Below are positions 37,980 through 48,843 of a DNA stretch of 64,000 nt, piece after piece. Position 1 is the stretch's first letter, and the number at the start of each line of letters is the position of its first letter. The notes under the pieces were generated by a model, which was given only the letters and a program-made list of their open reading frames with translations, made no database searches and was not told the DNA's origin. The translations under genes and the position numbers were made by a program. The DNA comes from Astropecten irregularis (taxonomy: Eukaryota > Echinodermata > Asteroidea > Paxillosida > Astropectinidae): positions 16,042,499 through 16,106,498 of the forward strand of contig OZ020250.1 of the NCBI GenBank assembly GCA_963971285.1. Direction: 5' to 3'.

Positions 37980-38427
37980 TATCATAACTCCAAAAGTATA
38001 TGAGTGCCCACTCCAAATTTTTCTAGAGATGTTACTTACATGTCAAGCTAAAATTAAAAAAAAAATTACGCATTTTGAAAAATACTCATTTTTTTTAATC
38101 AAGGTCAAAGGTCAAATTTTAACGTAATTTTTTTGTCGTACATGAAAAAATTTTGGTTTTATTTTACAAAATGTAGGCCATTATAAGAGCTGTAGAATGA
38201 TGAAAAATTTATCTCTGTAGGTTCTTTACTTCTGGAGATATGGCTGTTTGAATGTGACAGATTGTGCTAACTAGTCAAAAGTTCGTTAACCCGTATCTCA
38301 AAAAGTAATGGACCAAATAACATAAAATTTCGGTTCTGGGGGTTTCTAATGGAGGCCAATAAGCATACCAAATTTCATTGAAATCCGTGTCGGTCGGGTT
38401 CCAAAGCGTGTTGAATTGACACAGAAT
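37980..38427. repeat. Fragment of a dispersed repeat (solo GGGTCATTC end)
   Basis: The right end reads TTGACACAGAATGACCC. This resembles, in inverted form, the GGGTCATTCCATGTCA ends of the element at 41,128-41,285. The preceding text is AT-rich and non-coding. Taken as a truncated copy of a larger related element. Confidence 0.35.
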
Positions 38428-38777
38428 GACCCATGTAGTATTACTATAGCTCATAAATATTCATGACATAGAGCCGAATCCCAATTGGTCAATTCCCCAT
38501 AACGTGCCAGTGGATATATTTGCTGATCACCAGCAAGTAGGCCGGGGAATCTCCGAAAGAACTGTTACACATGTAACAACTCACTGCGCATGTAACATCT
38601 CATTGCGCATCTATCCTCAGAGTTTGCAGTTCATCACCGCGCATAAACTTCGCCTTAGGGCCTACATGAAGTTCACGAAAACAAACGTTTTACTGCACTT
38701 CTCGACAAAATTGTGGACAATAAAGAAAATTTATGAGGTACAGTATAGTGAAACAAATATCACATGGTTTATTTCGG

Positions 38778-38899
38778 GTGGACAGTCGATTCTAGCTTCC
38801 CTTGGTGTTGGAGGTTGGCAAAGTATTTCCCTTGGCTTCACCTCAAGAATTATAGTTTGTCAACTTCCAAACCCTCAGGAGCTAGAATCGACTGTCCAC
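38778..38899. mobile_element. Short palindromic MITE
   Basis: GTGGACAGTCGATTCTAGCT at the left is inverted at the right as AGCTAGAATCGACTGTCCAC. An imperfect inner palindrome (GGAGGTTGGCAAA / TTGTCAACTTCC) also occurs. The ORF at 38,504-38,923 passes through it and is not credited. Confidence 0.7.
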
Positions 38900-39157
38900 A
38901 CTCAAACCATGAATGATATTTAGTCACTGACCCTTTTGCGGATTAGGCGTACCTGCCCATTGGAGTTAATTAATGCGCAAAATGTTGGTGCCAACTGTCC
39001 CACTCTACAGATCTTAAGTTGGTATGATGTCATTTTAGGAGGCACTCTTGGCTAGGTCAGAGCAAGGTACATGTAGCTCACATTGGCCAATCGTGTGCAC
39101 TGCCTGTAACTTTACATCAACTGCGTTTTGCATCGTTTCATCGTGGAGATAACATAG

Positions 39158-39512
39158 GTAGGCTTATGGACCTTATCGAAGATAGCCTGTTTTCCGCAGT
39201 GCGCGTGCGCGCGCAAAGGACAGTGGGTAATAGTGGGTTTTAAAGTTTTACCACACGCGTCGACATGCATATTATTCGTATAGCTGCCGGCTCGCGAAGT
39301 TTAAAGTTGTCTTTTTTCCTAGAAGAAAGCCTTGCTTTGAGTTGTTTAATACATAACGATGCTGCACAACAGCAAATTATTCATTGTTGAATTTTTATGT
39401 CCGTACGTTTTATGCACTCAGCGCCAGCCCTAGCAACTCCATGTTTCCCAGAGTGCTTTGCGCACAGCCAGTTATGCGCTATCTCCAATAAGTTCCATAG
39501 GGGTAGGGCCTA
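39158..39512. mobile_element. Probable MITE with degenerate inverted ends
   Basis: GGCTTATGGACCTTATCGAA at the left and, inverted, CTCCAATAAGTTCCATAGGG at the right are imperfect inverted copies. The interior contains GC-alternating sequence (GTGCGCGTGCGCGCGC at about 39,200). No target duplication is clear. Confidence 0.5.
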
Positions 39513-40099
39513 CCAATGAAAATGCATTTCACTGCATACACTGATACGATACAGTACGGGTGCTGATGTATCCACAAAAGAATCTAGCAATTTTAGCAAG
39601 AATTTGGTATTATTTTGAAACTGAGGTGAAAGACTAAACAAAAACAACACAGACACAGAACTGTACACCACAAAGATTGAACACAGTCCACTGACTTACC
39701 GGTCTTGCCAAGTCATACTATTCTGCTAACGATGTGCTGAATCTATCAATGCCATGGTCGCCCACGTGAAGGGGGGTAACAATATCGTAAGCCTAGTAGT
39801 AGTAGTAGGCCTAGTACACAATACAATGAAGGCTGCAGCCTGCACAAGTTTTGAGGAGAGTCATCTGGTGTGATGTTATCTTATGATGAGTTATGTTTAC
39901 CAGCACTCAGCAATGTCTAACGTTAGTCTATGGACGGACCTCTCGGCTCAGTCAATGATCGATCCAATTTGCCAGGGGGATTTATAAAAACACTGATCAG
40001 CGTGACAAGGGCCTAGCTAGCCCGAGCCGGTGCACGGACTGGAGGCTGATCTAGCAGCTTGGTTTTTCCCCTCGGGTAAATCGCCGACTTTTCCCCACC

Positions 40100-40570
40100 A
40101 ACCTGGCTATCGATGTCATGCTGAACGCAGGCTCGAGTTATGCACAGAACTATAATGCATGAATGATAAATACACACACACATGCCTCAGTACAATTTCA
40201 CGGGTTCCTCGCACCCAATGCGCTTCGCCATCATATGAAAATGTCGCGAACCAGGCAAATCGAGCCAACATCCGAAGCCGTGTCTGAATGCATTTTGGAG
40301 ATACGGCTTGAAATTTACACACGAGCATAGGGAAAGTGGCATTAGCCACTGGCGCATGCACGCGTGTAAAATCCAAGCCGTAGCCATACTGATTCGAGCA
40401 CACACACACACGTATGGAGAGGCTAAAAAACAAAAATAATGACGTCATCCGCCGTGGAAAGCAAGCACGGTGCAGGGCCGTATGACGTCATCGCAGTCCC
40501 AAATGGGATCTGTTTATTTCCGGTATAAGCACACCGTGGTGGTAAACAAACGTCGTATCTTTGTTCGGCT
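40100..40570. promoter_or_regulatory. CpG-rich candidate promoter with two perfect CREs
   Basis: TGACGTCA occurs at 40,440-40,447 and 40,483-40,490, with start points 43 bp apart. The region has far more CpG than its surroundings. No recognised exon lies within several kilobases on either side. The 110-codon ORF on the minus strand (40,116-40,448) begins at the first CRE and shows no family similarity. A promoter of an RNA gene, of a gene outside the window, or an enhancer are all possible. Confidence 0.4.
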
Positions 40571-41127
40571 TTTGTTTTGTGTACGTGTTTAGCTCAGATG
40601 CTAAAAATAGCCGCAGACACTGTTTACAATTTTCACATTTAGGCTTACAAGATTTTAATGATAACTTGTCAGACCACGTACCTTGTTTTTTTACGATTCA
40701 GGCCCGCAAAAGTATCAAATTAATTTATGATCCTTTATTTTGTGGGATGTGCTTAATTGCGTTTGAACTTAAACAATTATAAGTTGACGCAATTGTTGTT
40801 GTTCAGTGCAATGCACTCCATGGTGCTACGTCAGTGGTCCGGTGCTGCGTTCTGTTGGTTGCATCAAGGGTGAAGAATTTATTTAAGGCACAATTTTTGC
40901 CCGATTTATCGTCAATTTTGTAATGAATCCGCTGCAAACTGCTCATCAGACAAAAATGAAAAAGTCCTGCTTATATCGAAACGTCCTTACTCCGAAATTG
41001 TTAATGCAGTTAAATTAGTGGGATGGGCCAATTGTTTTTCCTCTTTTTAACTGAATTCAGTAACGACGTCTAGAACATGTAGTGTCTATTATGATTTATG
41101 CATGTACAATTGTACATTGTAGCTTCT
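40571..41127. other. Non-coding region, no gene seen
   Basis: AT-rich sequence. The ORF at 40,561-40,782 (plus) has no recognised motif. Confidence 0.4.
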
Positions 41128-41285
41128 GGGTCATTCCATGTCAGACCAACACACTAACATGACGTTAGGTTTTCCGATTTTTGTAAAAATTGGAACGCAA
41201 GTAGCTATTAATGAGAAATACAAATTTTTATAAAAATCAGAAAACCTAAGGTCAAAAAGTGTGTTGGTCTGACATGGAATGACCC
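41128..41285. mobile_element. MITE with GGGTCATTCCATGTCA ends
   Basis: GGGTCATTCCATGTCAGACC at the left is inverted at the right as GGTCTGACATGGAATGACCC, continuing through AACACAC and into a TTTTTATAAAAATC core. The 158-bp element is nearly one long hairpin. Confidence 0.8.
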
Positions 41286-43881
41286 TTCTGTATGCAGCAG
41301 CCAGGTTTATCAAGATCTTCGACAATATGATATTAGGACGCGGGAGTCAGTTCCGCCCGACACCTGCAGGGCCAGTTTCGGGTGAGACTGCCCGAACTTT
41401 ATGAACGCATGTCCAATTCGGGGAAATTGTTGTCTTGTTAACCCTTATCCTCAAACTTGTTGTAATTCGGTTATTAACTAATTATTAATTCCTTTTAAGG
41501 AAGTTATCATTGATTTTTAGACTACACGGAGCCCAGGCTTGTTTTGGTTTTTTAATGGGGTTTCGGAAAGCGGCGTGTGAGACTAAAAAGGGACAGAGAC
41601 ATTACCATTAGCCATCAGGACATCGGCCCGTTTGTTCCTGCATGCCAGCTTGAACGATACATGATGATATCGGGGTAGCTGACAACACTAGCGCACAGCC
41701 CGCCCCCGGATGACAACTAGGATTAGGCCTGCTCACGACTAATCGAAGGACACAAGTTGGCGTGTATGATGATATGGGTTTATGCAGAAAAACCATATAG
41801 CTGCAAAGAAACACACCCACTCCTGCAAAGCCGATATTATAACAATAATGACATGCAACTGTTATATCAAGCAATTGATATTGTATTAAGTGACCCATGA
41901 CAGTTTGTAGGCATAGAAAAATATAATTGAAATATGCATGGAATAATCCTCAAATATTTCATCTATATACTAGATTCGTGTAAAACGTATTCATTTTATG
42001 GATACTGATTTTGGGTATAGCTATATCCTCCCTATGAATATGATATTGTTGTTTTGTGATAAGAGGTAGGCCTATTTCTATTCATACTGCTCGCCAAAAA
42101 TATGAATGGTATCTAAATAAATTCATTTATATTAATATACACCGGTGATATACATGTACTGGCAATTTAAAGGTACTATCATAATAGTTGGGAGAATAGC
42201 TGCGGTCCGTTGTCATAGTGGAATAAAAACAAACCTGTGAAAGTTTTAGATCGATCGTTGGAAACAGTAGAAAACAGCAAAAACCCGCAACGGTTACGCG
42301 AAATTGTGAGGTACAGTAATTATTTTATTGTGAAATTGATCAAAACTGTTTTCGATATTGTGTTTTACTCATATCTGGAAAAAAACACCATTTCAGGCAG
42401 AAACATTCTAACGGTATAACAAAACATGCAGCAACAACTAAGATTCTCATCTCAGAAACTTGAGATACAAGTAACTCCATTTAAACGCTTTTTATTTTGA
42501 TTGGCTGATAGTCACGGCTGGGCCACACTTTCGTTAATTTGGACTTTTAAAATTAATTACCATAGAGCATCAACGGAATAACGGATACTGTCGGCCAATG
42601 TATCAAACGAATTTTGACGACTTTTCCAATTGGTACAATTTAAAATACAATCCTAGTTCCTACTGAAAGATTATAGGCTAAATTCGGGCGATGTAATCTT
42701 GAAGTCTGATGTAACGGTGCGACTGAGGTGAGCAATGATCAGATTGTGAATTAAATAGATTGTGATGAAATTTGGAGCAATGGCGCCGTATTGGGTATAA
42801 AGAACTAAAACACCCACGGGTATTTGTGCTAAACAAAGGGCGTATATAGAGCAGCTTGCATCACCCTACATTTATAGAAACAAGTATGCTCTGGGTTTTG
42901 TTTTACATTTCTTTCAAGACGCAAAACGATGCCTATTTATATGCCGATAAATTGGCAAACATTTTCAAATATTACATAACTACCAAATTTTAATTAATAA
43001 GGATTTATAACAAAATAAGTGGGAGCCGTCAAAATGGTGAAAATTTTTAAGCGAACGAACGATGCACACAATCTTCGCTATATTATTAAAATAATACAAC
43101 AATCTATTCAGTAGTCCCTTTTTTGAATCTCAAGTCCCATTTGAAACAAGCCTAATTTCTGTCAGAAATAAACATTAAAGCACATTATAATCACTTGTCA
43201 TTTCCCACGCAGTGTCACTAGAACTTAACAAAATATTCGTTAACCACGCAGAAATTTGAGGAAAAAATGAAAAGATTACACCTACTAGATTTTTCTCGCT
43301 GAAAAACAACCATAAACCACTTGAAGTTTTATACAATTTTTCTAATGCATTGCCTACGGTGACAGTGTGCACACGAGACATATTACGCTTGATATACATA
43401 ATTTCAATCGAGGAATATTGTTTTTTCTTTATATTTCTGAATGTTACCCATGAGTTTACTCAATTGTACCCAGCCTTTACCTGTAAAGGTCACAAGGCAT
43501 ATAATTCTTGCGCGTTGCATGTACCGTATACCCATGCACCGTATTATTCATCACGGTTTCAATCATGTCGGAGGGACTAATGGGTACAGCGGGGCTCAGA
43601 GCGCGGCGCGTGGGTGGCCGGGGGTGCCGTCGCTCCCTGCACGCCCACGCCTAGTGGGTTTATCTTTTTGATGACCGCTGAGAGAGGAGACAGAGGATCA
43701 AGACGAGAACATATCACCCAGAAAATTATCACTTTCTGGGAAGAAAATTATTCATTCAACGGTGGCTATAGATGCTAGGTTGATTGCCCAAATCGTGTTG
43801 ATTGATCGGGTGTACTGCAAAACTCTCCAGTTGAGATGGATATGTAGGCCTATATGATTTTGTTTCTTCGTGTTAACAATG
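41286..43881. other. Non-coding region with one degenerate MITE
   Basis: 42,171-42,480 looks like a decayed family B TTAA element: it starts TTAA-AGGTACTATCATA and contains CACCATTTCAGGCAGAAACATT. 43,560-43,660 is GC-rich without a recognised gene. The remainder is AT-rich and no exon is supported. Confidence 0.4.
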
Positions 43882-43889
43882 CGAACAGG

Positions 43890-44167
43890 CAGTGGCGGTT
43901 CTACGAGGGGAGGGGGCCCAAAAAAAAAAAATTGTCTAGCCCCCCACCAAAAAAAAATTCCATTTAAAAAGAAATGCTGAATAATACTGAATCTTTTCAG
44001 TACGCGCCGATTACATGAACAACGTGTTGTGTAGGTTACAATGAATGCTTTTCTACTTTTCTAATAAGAAATAACAGAAGCCCATGTTAGAGGAAGGGTC
44101 TAGAAGTCTAGCCCACCACGGCTGCTCTTCTAGCCCCCCACAAATATTCGCTCTAGAACCGCGCCTG
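43890..44167. mobile_element. hAT-like MITE with 8-bp TSD CGAACAGG
   Basis: The ends CAGTGGCGGTTCTA and TAGAACCGCGCCTG are inverted copies with one or two mismatches. CGAACAGG is duplicated exactly at 43,882-43,889 and 44,168-44,175. The interior includes poly-A tracts and CTAGCCCCCCAC motifs. No transposase is present in the 278 bp. Confidence 0.9.
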
Positions 44168-44175
44168 CGAACAGG

Positions 44176-46758
44176 CTTTTTTATGATAAAGATACTATAT
44201 TATTGACATTAAAAAAGAAGAAAAATCCACACACAATCTGGTTATGACTGATTACCACCATGGCAATAACAGACGTGCCCAAAATGGAAGATGGCTAAAT
44301 TATTAATCAGCTGCACGGGTATAAATTGTTCTTAAGAGGGGGGAACCCCCTGTGTGTCCTCAGAGCGCCCACGCTACCAAGAACAAAATTGAAAAACTAA
44401 AACATCAGTGTTTGTAACAAACAAGACGATGAATGGAAATGGGCTATTGGAGATGAAACACGAGGATAATTATGTTTTTGAGGACTTTTCCGAGAAATAT
44501 TTGCCAGCAGGCTACAGAGCTAATAAAAGGTGACAAGGGGTCGCCCCCGTGAATTCTGAAGCCCAACGTTACACTTCCCAATAAAAATTGGATAAAACAC
44601 CAAACCGTTCAGTATATATACTGCAGTACAGGGACAAGCTTGGCTGGTTTGTGGCTTCGTTTTGTTTGGGCATGGGGTGTAGTTTTTGTTTTGTCTTTAG
44701 AATTGTATAATTCGGTTATACACTGTCTTTATATCCGATCCGACAGCGCGACCATAGAGGTATAGGAACACCCGCCATTACTGCAGTGTTCCTGTCCGCC
44801 TTTTGTCTGACATAAAAAGAATTTACGCTGCGTCGGATCGGTGTATAGGGAGAAAAACCAATAGGCATAAAACATTATTTTTTATCGGTACATGCATGTC
44901 TCTCTTGCAATTTAACCGGAAATGAAAGCGCATCAACTGGACAAGTATTTTATGCATTCGTTTGTTAATTTATTATACATATTTATACACACGAACATAC
45001 AATGTCTAATAATTGATTTATTGATTTATTGAATATTAATTTATTATAGAGGACAATTTGGACAAATTTGTGGACAATAACACCACCATAATTATACTTC
45101 CCATAAGATAGCACCCAAAACAAATTATCTTTTGCCAGAGGTGGGCCTATCCCTAAAAGAGAGAGAGAGAGAGAGAAATAAAACCTTATCGTATAATTTC
45201 CTGATATTTATGTAAATACGTAATCGCGCTTTTTGGGCACAACAGGAATAATTCATCTCGGTTTTGAACCTGATCTCGGGAATTGAGTATAATCCTTGTT
45301 CATGAACGGAAAGCAATTTACCCGCATCCCGAAGAAAGAAAAATATCTTTAAGCAAACAGGTTGGCAACACAACCCACTGTATAAACGGTTTGCTAGAGA
45401 TTACCTAATCCCACGGGGTTTGAAGCTTGCACTGAGCCCACATGACATTTCAGAGACGAAGCCGAGGAGAGCGTTACCTTTGGTATTTTTAAAGGACATT
45501 TCATTTGAGTGGGTTGATGGGAATTGGGAAAAAAAGGCGCGCTCGCGTCATCAGCGTGCAGCTAGGCTCACCAAATTAAAATGTAAAAGAGTGGTTATTT
45601 TGCTGCGCGGGTATAAAATAATACGCTACTAAATGGGTTTTGATAGATTTTTAATTTAAGATGTTTACGTGAGTGACTCGCAGGGACTGCGTGGAGTGAA
45701 CAAAAAATATGGGTCTAATTTATGTAAATTTCAGATTTTACGTGGTTTCTTGAAATGATGGAGGGGAAAAAGAAACATGTTTGTGCCGAAATGTACAGGA
45801 CGCTTACGCAAGTGTATCTACATTTACATGCACATTTACATTTTTGACGTTTGATGGCGTAGTTTGTTGATTTGTTTCTGTCTTCAAATGAAATTTATCT
45901 GAAATTAAAAAGTACCTACACCAAAGGTTGGAAATCGTGTATAATAAGTCGCCTTGCCGACATTAAATGGAAAATTTCAGATTTTTTCAAATTTAGGTTC
46001 CAGTCAAGTAGGTGAAAAAAGTAGAATTGACAACATGTGCCCAATTTAAAATCAACCAACAGAACGAAGAATCAATGTTACGGGAACACAATATACATGA
46101 TCAAAATAACAATTTGGAGCAAACAAAATGAAAAGGCGCCAAAAATATACATCGTTCAAAGTCAAACGATATAAAGCTTTTTAATTTGATACATGAATAT
46201 TGTTTACTTCTTATTTATGTACGATACTGGAATGGTGAATAAAATGCTTTCTATTCTATACAAAGAGTGCAGTTCCTTTTGATATTTGAGGGACATTGTC
46301 TCTTATCTCGTCCTTTCCCCCAGGCCATTCACCCACGGGCTCTAGGGACTAGTGGGCGCCAAGCCTAGTACAGAGATCCCCCTCTTACCCTCATCTTACT
46401 GGGTACAAGAAGGTACAAGTGGGTGGCAAAGCTGTTATTTAAACCTTTCCAAAGGTTCAGGTAAAATGTCATTCCCAGGTCTGTGAGAATTCACACGGGG
46501 TTAGGTTTTTATTACTCGTTTTACGTTCTGCTCCGATGAAGACTTATCAGAATAGCTTAACACAAAATAAAAATGCACCCGAACAGACCTATACACCCAG
46601 CCCACGCATAACACCAATGTCCATAAACAATATCAATGATTATACACAACCTTTCCAAAGATAAAATCGAATTCGGCAGATCCAAATTATCAATCGAAAT
46701 ATTGATAGAATGCCATGGAAAAAGAATAACATTTTCTGTACAACTCGTTTATACAAGA
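44176..46758. other. Non-coding region, no gene seen
   Basis: AT-rich. It has an AG dinucleotide run at about 45,158-45,176 and a short inverted repeat at 44,735-44,841. The ORF at 45,420-45,632 has no recognised family. Confidence 0.4.
44735..44841. repeat. Short inverted repeat, MITE-like
   Basis: CCGATCCGACAGCG at the left is matched inverted by CGCTGCGTCGGATCGG at the right, around a ~75-bp interior. No target duplication was identified. Confidence 0.45.
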
Positions 46759-46878
46759 GGCCTGTTGGGTTTAACGCACGGGATCCCAGATTTTGGGATC
46801 CACGTCCTATGCAAGGGTACGCTAAAATGGGATCCGGATCCGCAAGATTCGTGATCTTGTGCGTTAAACAAACAGGCC
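46759..46878. mobile_element. Small palindromic element, copy 2 (GGATCC-rich)
   Basis: GGCCTGTTGGGTTTAACGCAC at the left is inverted at the right as GCGTTAAACAAACAGGCCC. The interior is the reverse complement of the copy at 32,509-32,626, including GGATCC sites and GGGTACGCTAAAA. The two copies are nearly identical, which suggests recent activity or shared constraint. Confidence 0.82.
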
Positions 46879-47093
46879 CATTATTTCATCGTAATGATCT
46901 AAATAGACAGCGCCCTCTGTTGACTGTTGTCAGACAAACTTTTTAAATACAGAACAGACTTTCTACAAAAGGTAGAGCATTGTAAGAAACACATTTTCTA
47001 CGATATATTGGCTACTGAATCCTGTTGTTTAGGAATGGCTGATTTTCGTTTAAGACCATGGCACATCTGAGTAATCTCAATGACTATTGTGTC

Positions 47094-47455
47094 GGGTGCA
47101 GTGGCCTAGTGTGTCGTACTAAAGATCTTGTGGTCAATGTACAGATTGTGGGTTCGAATCCAGCCATGGGTTAGTGGTACTTGCGTCCTTGGGCAAGACA
47201 CTTTGTAAAATATTGCTCTCCTTCACCCAGGAGTAAATAGGTATACCTGTGAGGGTAGAGATGGCCTTTGTTTGCTTGATTAGCCCTTGTGCACTTCACA
47301 GTATAGCCGGGGCTGTGTAATCCCCAGGGAGTTGAGATTGTTTCAGGAATGTAATTGTAGCCCAATGATCAGGGATAATAATATAACAATAAGAAACATT
47401 ATTGATTGTGATATGCACTATATAAAAGCGGTTACTATTATCATTATTATTATTC
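47094..47455 (+). mobile_element. tRNA-derived SINE
   Basis: The head contains a pol III A-box-like TGGCCTAGTGTG and a B box GGGTTCGAATCC about 45 bp downstream. The body follows (CTTGGGCAAGACACTTTG, TTGCTCTCCTTCACCCAGGA, GGGAGTTGAGATTG), and the tail ends in TATTATTATT repeats. The head does not fold into a full tRNA, so it is a SINE and not a tRNA gene. Confidence 0.8.
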
Positions 47456-48757
47456 TAGTCTGAGTGAACATTTTGGCAAGTTGTCAAGTCAGGATAGTAG
47501 TCTAATATTCTCAATCACAGTCACAACAAATATATGTCCCTGCAATTAAAATGCAGTGTGCATCCTACATCTTCTTTAATCTCAAGATAGCTAAAAAGGT
47601 AGGTCACCTTTTGTCCAACATGGATTTCGAGGTGTACATTTCTACCACTTTCAATCCAAAGGTATTTATCCAATCCTCAATTTTGACTTCTGTCAAGAGG
47701 TTTGCTCACATTGGTCAGGAGACCAGGAGTTATGGTCATCATCTTCACTTGTTTGTCTGTCTCTCCATTTGCTTGTTTCGTGTGGCTTTTTACACCAAAC
47801 ATCTCACGAGGGAAAACATCCAATAATAAAGGGATTTTGTGGAACTATTATAACTCAAGATGTACTGCTGGACAAAGGCTCAGTCGCCATAAACAAAATG
47901 TTAATTAATACCTCCAGCTTTTACACATCTTGACTACACGACATCTTCACTGACAACTCCTTGTGATCTTCCATAATGATGCTTTATAGTAAAAAAAAAA
48001 AAACATGTTACAAACATGTACATGAAACCTGTGAAAATTTGGGCTCAATCGGACATCTGAGTCACAAGAAAATAGTAAAAACCCAACTCAATTTTTCTAA
48101 GACTTTCTTTCAAAGACTACAGCAGATTGCTGTGTCAAGTTCTTGGCATCAGACTGAAACAGCACATCACCAATTATCAAGGAGCAGCACTGGATAGTAG
48201 TAGTGTAGCGATTCGATAAGACAAAGAAGACCAACCAAGAGAGTACCAAGGACCTCTAAGCCCTTCAATACAGATCCAGGCTGCATGAATCGAATTTGTT
48301 GGTCTATCCTGTCATCACCCCGAGCCCCTTGTCAAGTTGTCAGCAAATTTAACATATGAGAGCCCAAGTATGGTACAACATTAACAGGTTAAACCTCTCT
48401 GACACAGACCTACCCACTGCACAGGACTGTCAGCCCCATAACCAACACAGGAGTCTGGAGTTGGATACTCTTAACATCACTCTCCAAGGGCACCACTCAG
48501 CCTGCCATGGTCAATAACAAACAGGTAGAGTCTCTCTCAAGCAGATGCGATCTGATACGGACACGGACCTAAACACTGCATTAGAAACTGTCCTGTGCTT
48601 GACCTAGACGTTTGGAGTTGGAGTACTCTTAACATCACTTCAACCTAGGTTACCACTCAGCTTAGCATCTCAGCGACATTAACCGAGATCAATTCTAAAA
48701 CCTTTGGATTACCATTCTGGCCTGACGGTAGTGTTAGCAATGTCCGGAGTTGATGGC
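47456..48757. other. HUS1 3' flank, non-coding, with a decayed MITE piece
   Basis: This is downstream of the HUS1 stop codon (minus strand) and may include its 3' UTR. I could not place a confident poly(A) signal. 47,984-48,100 matches part of family B (GAAACCTGTGAAAATTTGGG and GACATCTGAGTCACAAGAAA) in inverted form. 48,398-48,665 holds a two-copy repeat. Confidence 0.5.
48398..48665. repeat. Two-copy direct repeat downstream of HUS1
   Basis: GGAGTTGGATACTCTTAACATC (about 48,457) recurs as GGAGTTGGAGTACTCTTAAC (about 48,613), with ACCACTCAGC following both. Preceding words (GACCTACCCACTGCA / GACCTAAACACTGCA, GACTGTCAG / AACTGTCCTG) also recur. The period is about 156 bp and the copies are diverged. 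Confidence 0.6.
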
Positions 48758-48843
48758 TCACTGTTGTACAATCGGCATTGAATACTGCATGGAAATGTCC
48801 TCTTGCAGAAGGAAGAAGTGGATAAGGCGGTTGTCCACAATAT
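48758..48843 (-). CDS. HUS1: HUS1 coding exon 8 (last)
   Basis: The acceptor TGTTTGCAG precedes 48,843. It completes codon 253 and encodes [20 protein letters not shown] followed by SMPIVQQ and TGA. This is the C-terminal strand region of the PCNA-like fold and aligns with the human C-terminus. Confidence 0.95.

Noticed and set aside
43560-43670. GC-rich stretch that looked like a structural RNA or rRNA piece
   Set aside because: No match to 5S or other RNA consensus that I know, and no internal promoter elements.
47094-47170. Possible functional tRNA gene
   Set aside because: A and B boxes are present, but the acceptor and anticodon arms do not pair and a SINE body with an ATT tail follows. 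It is a tRNA-derived SINE.
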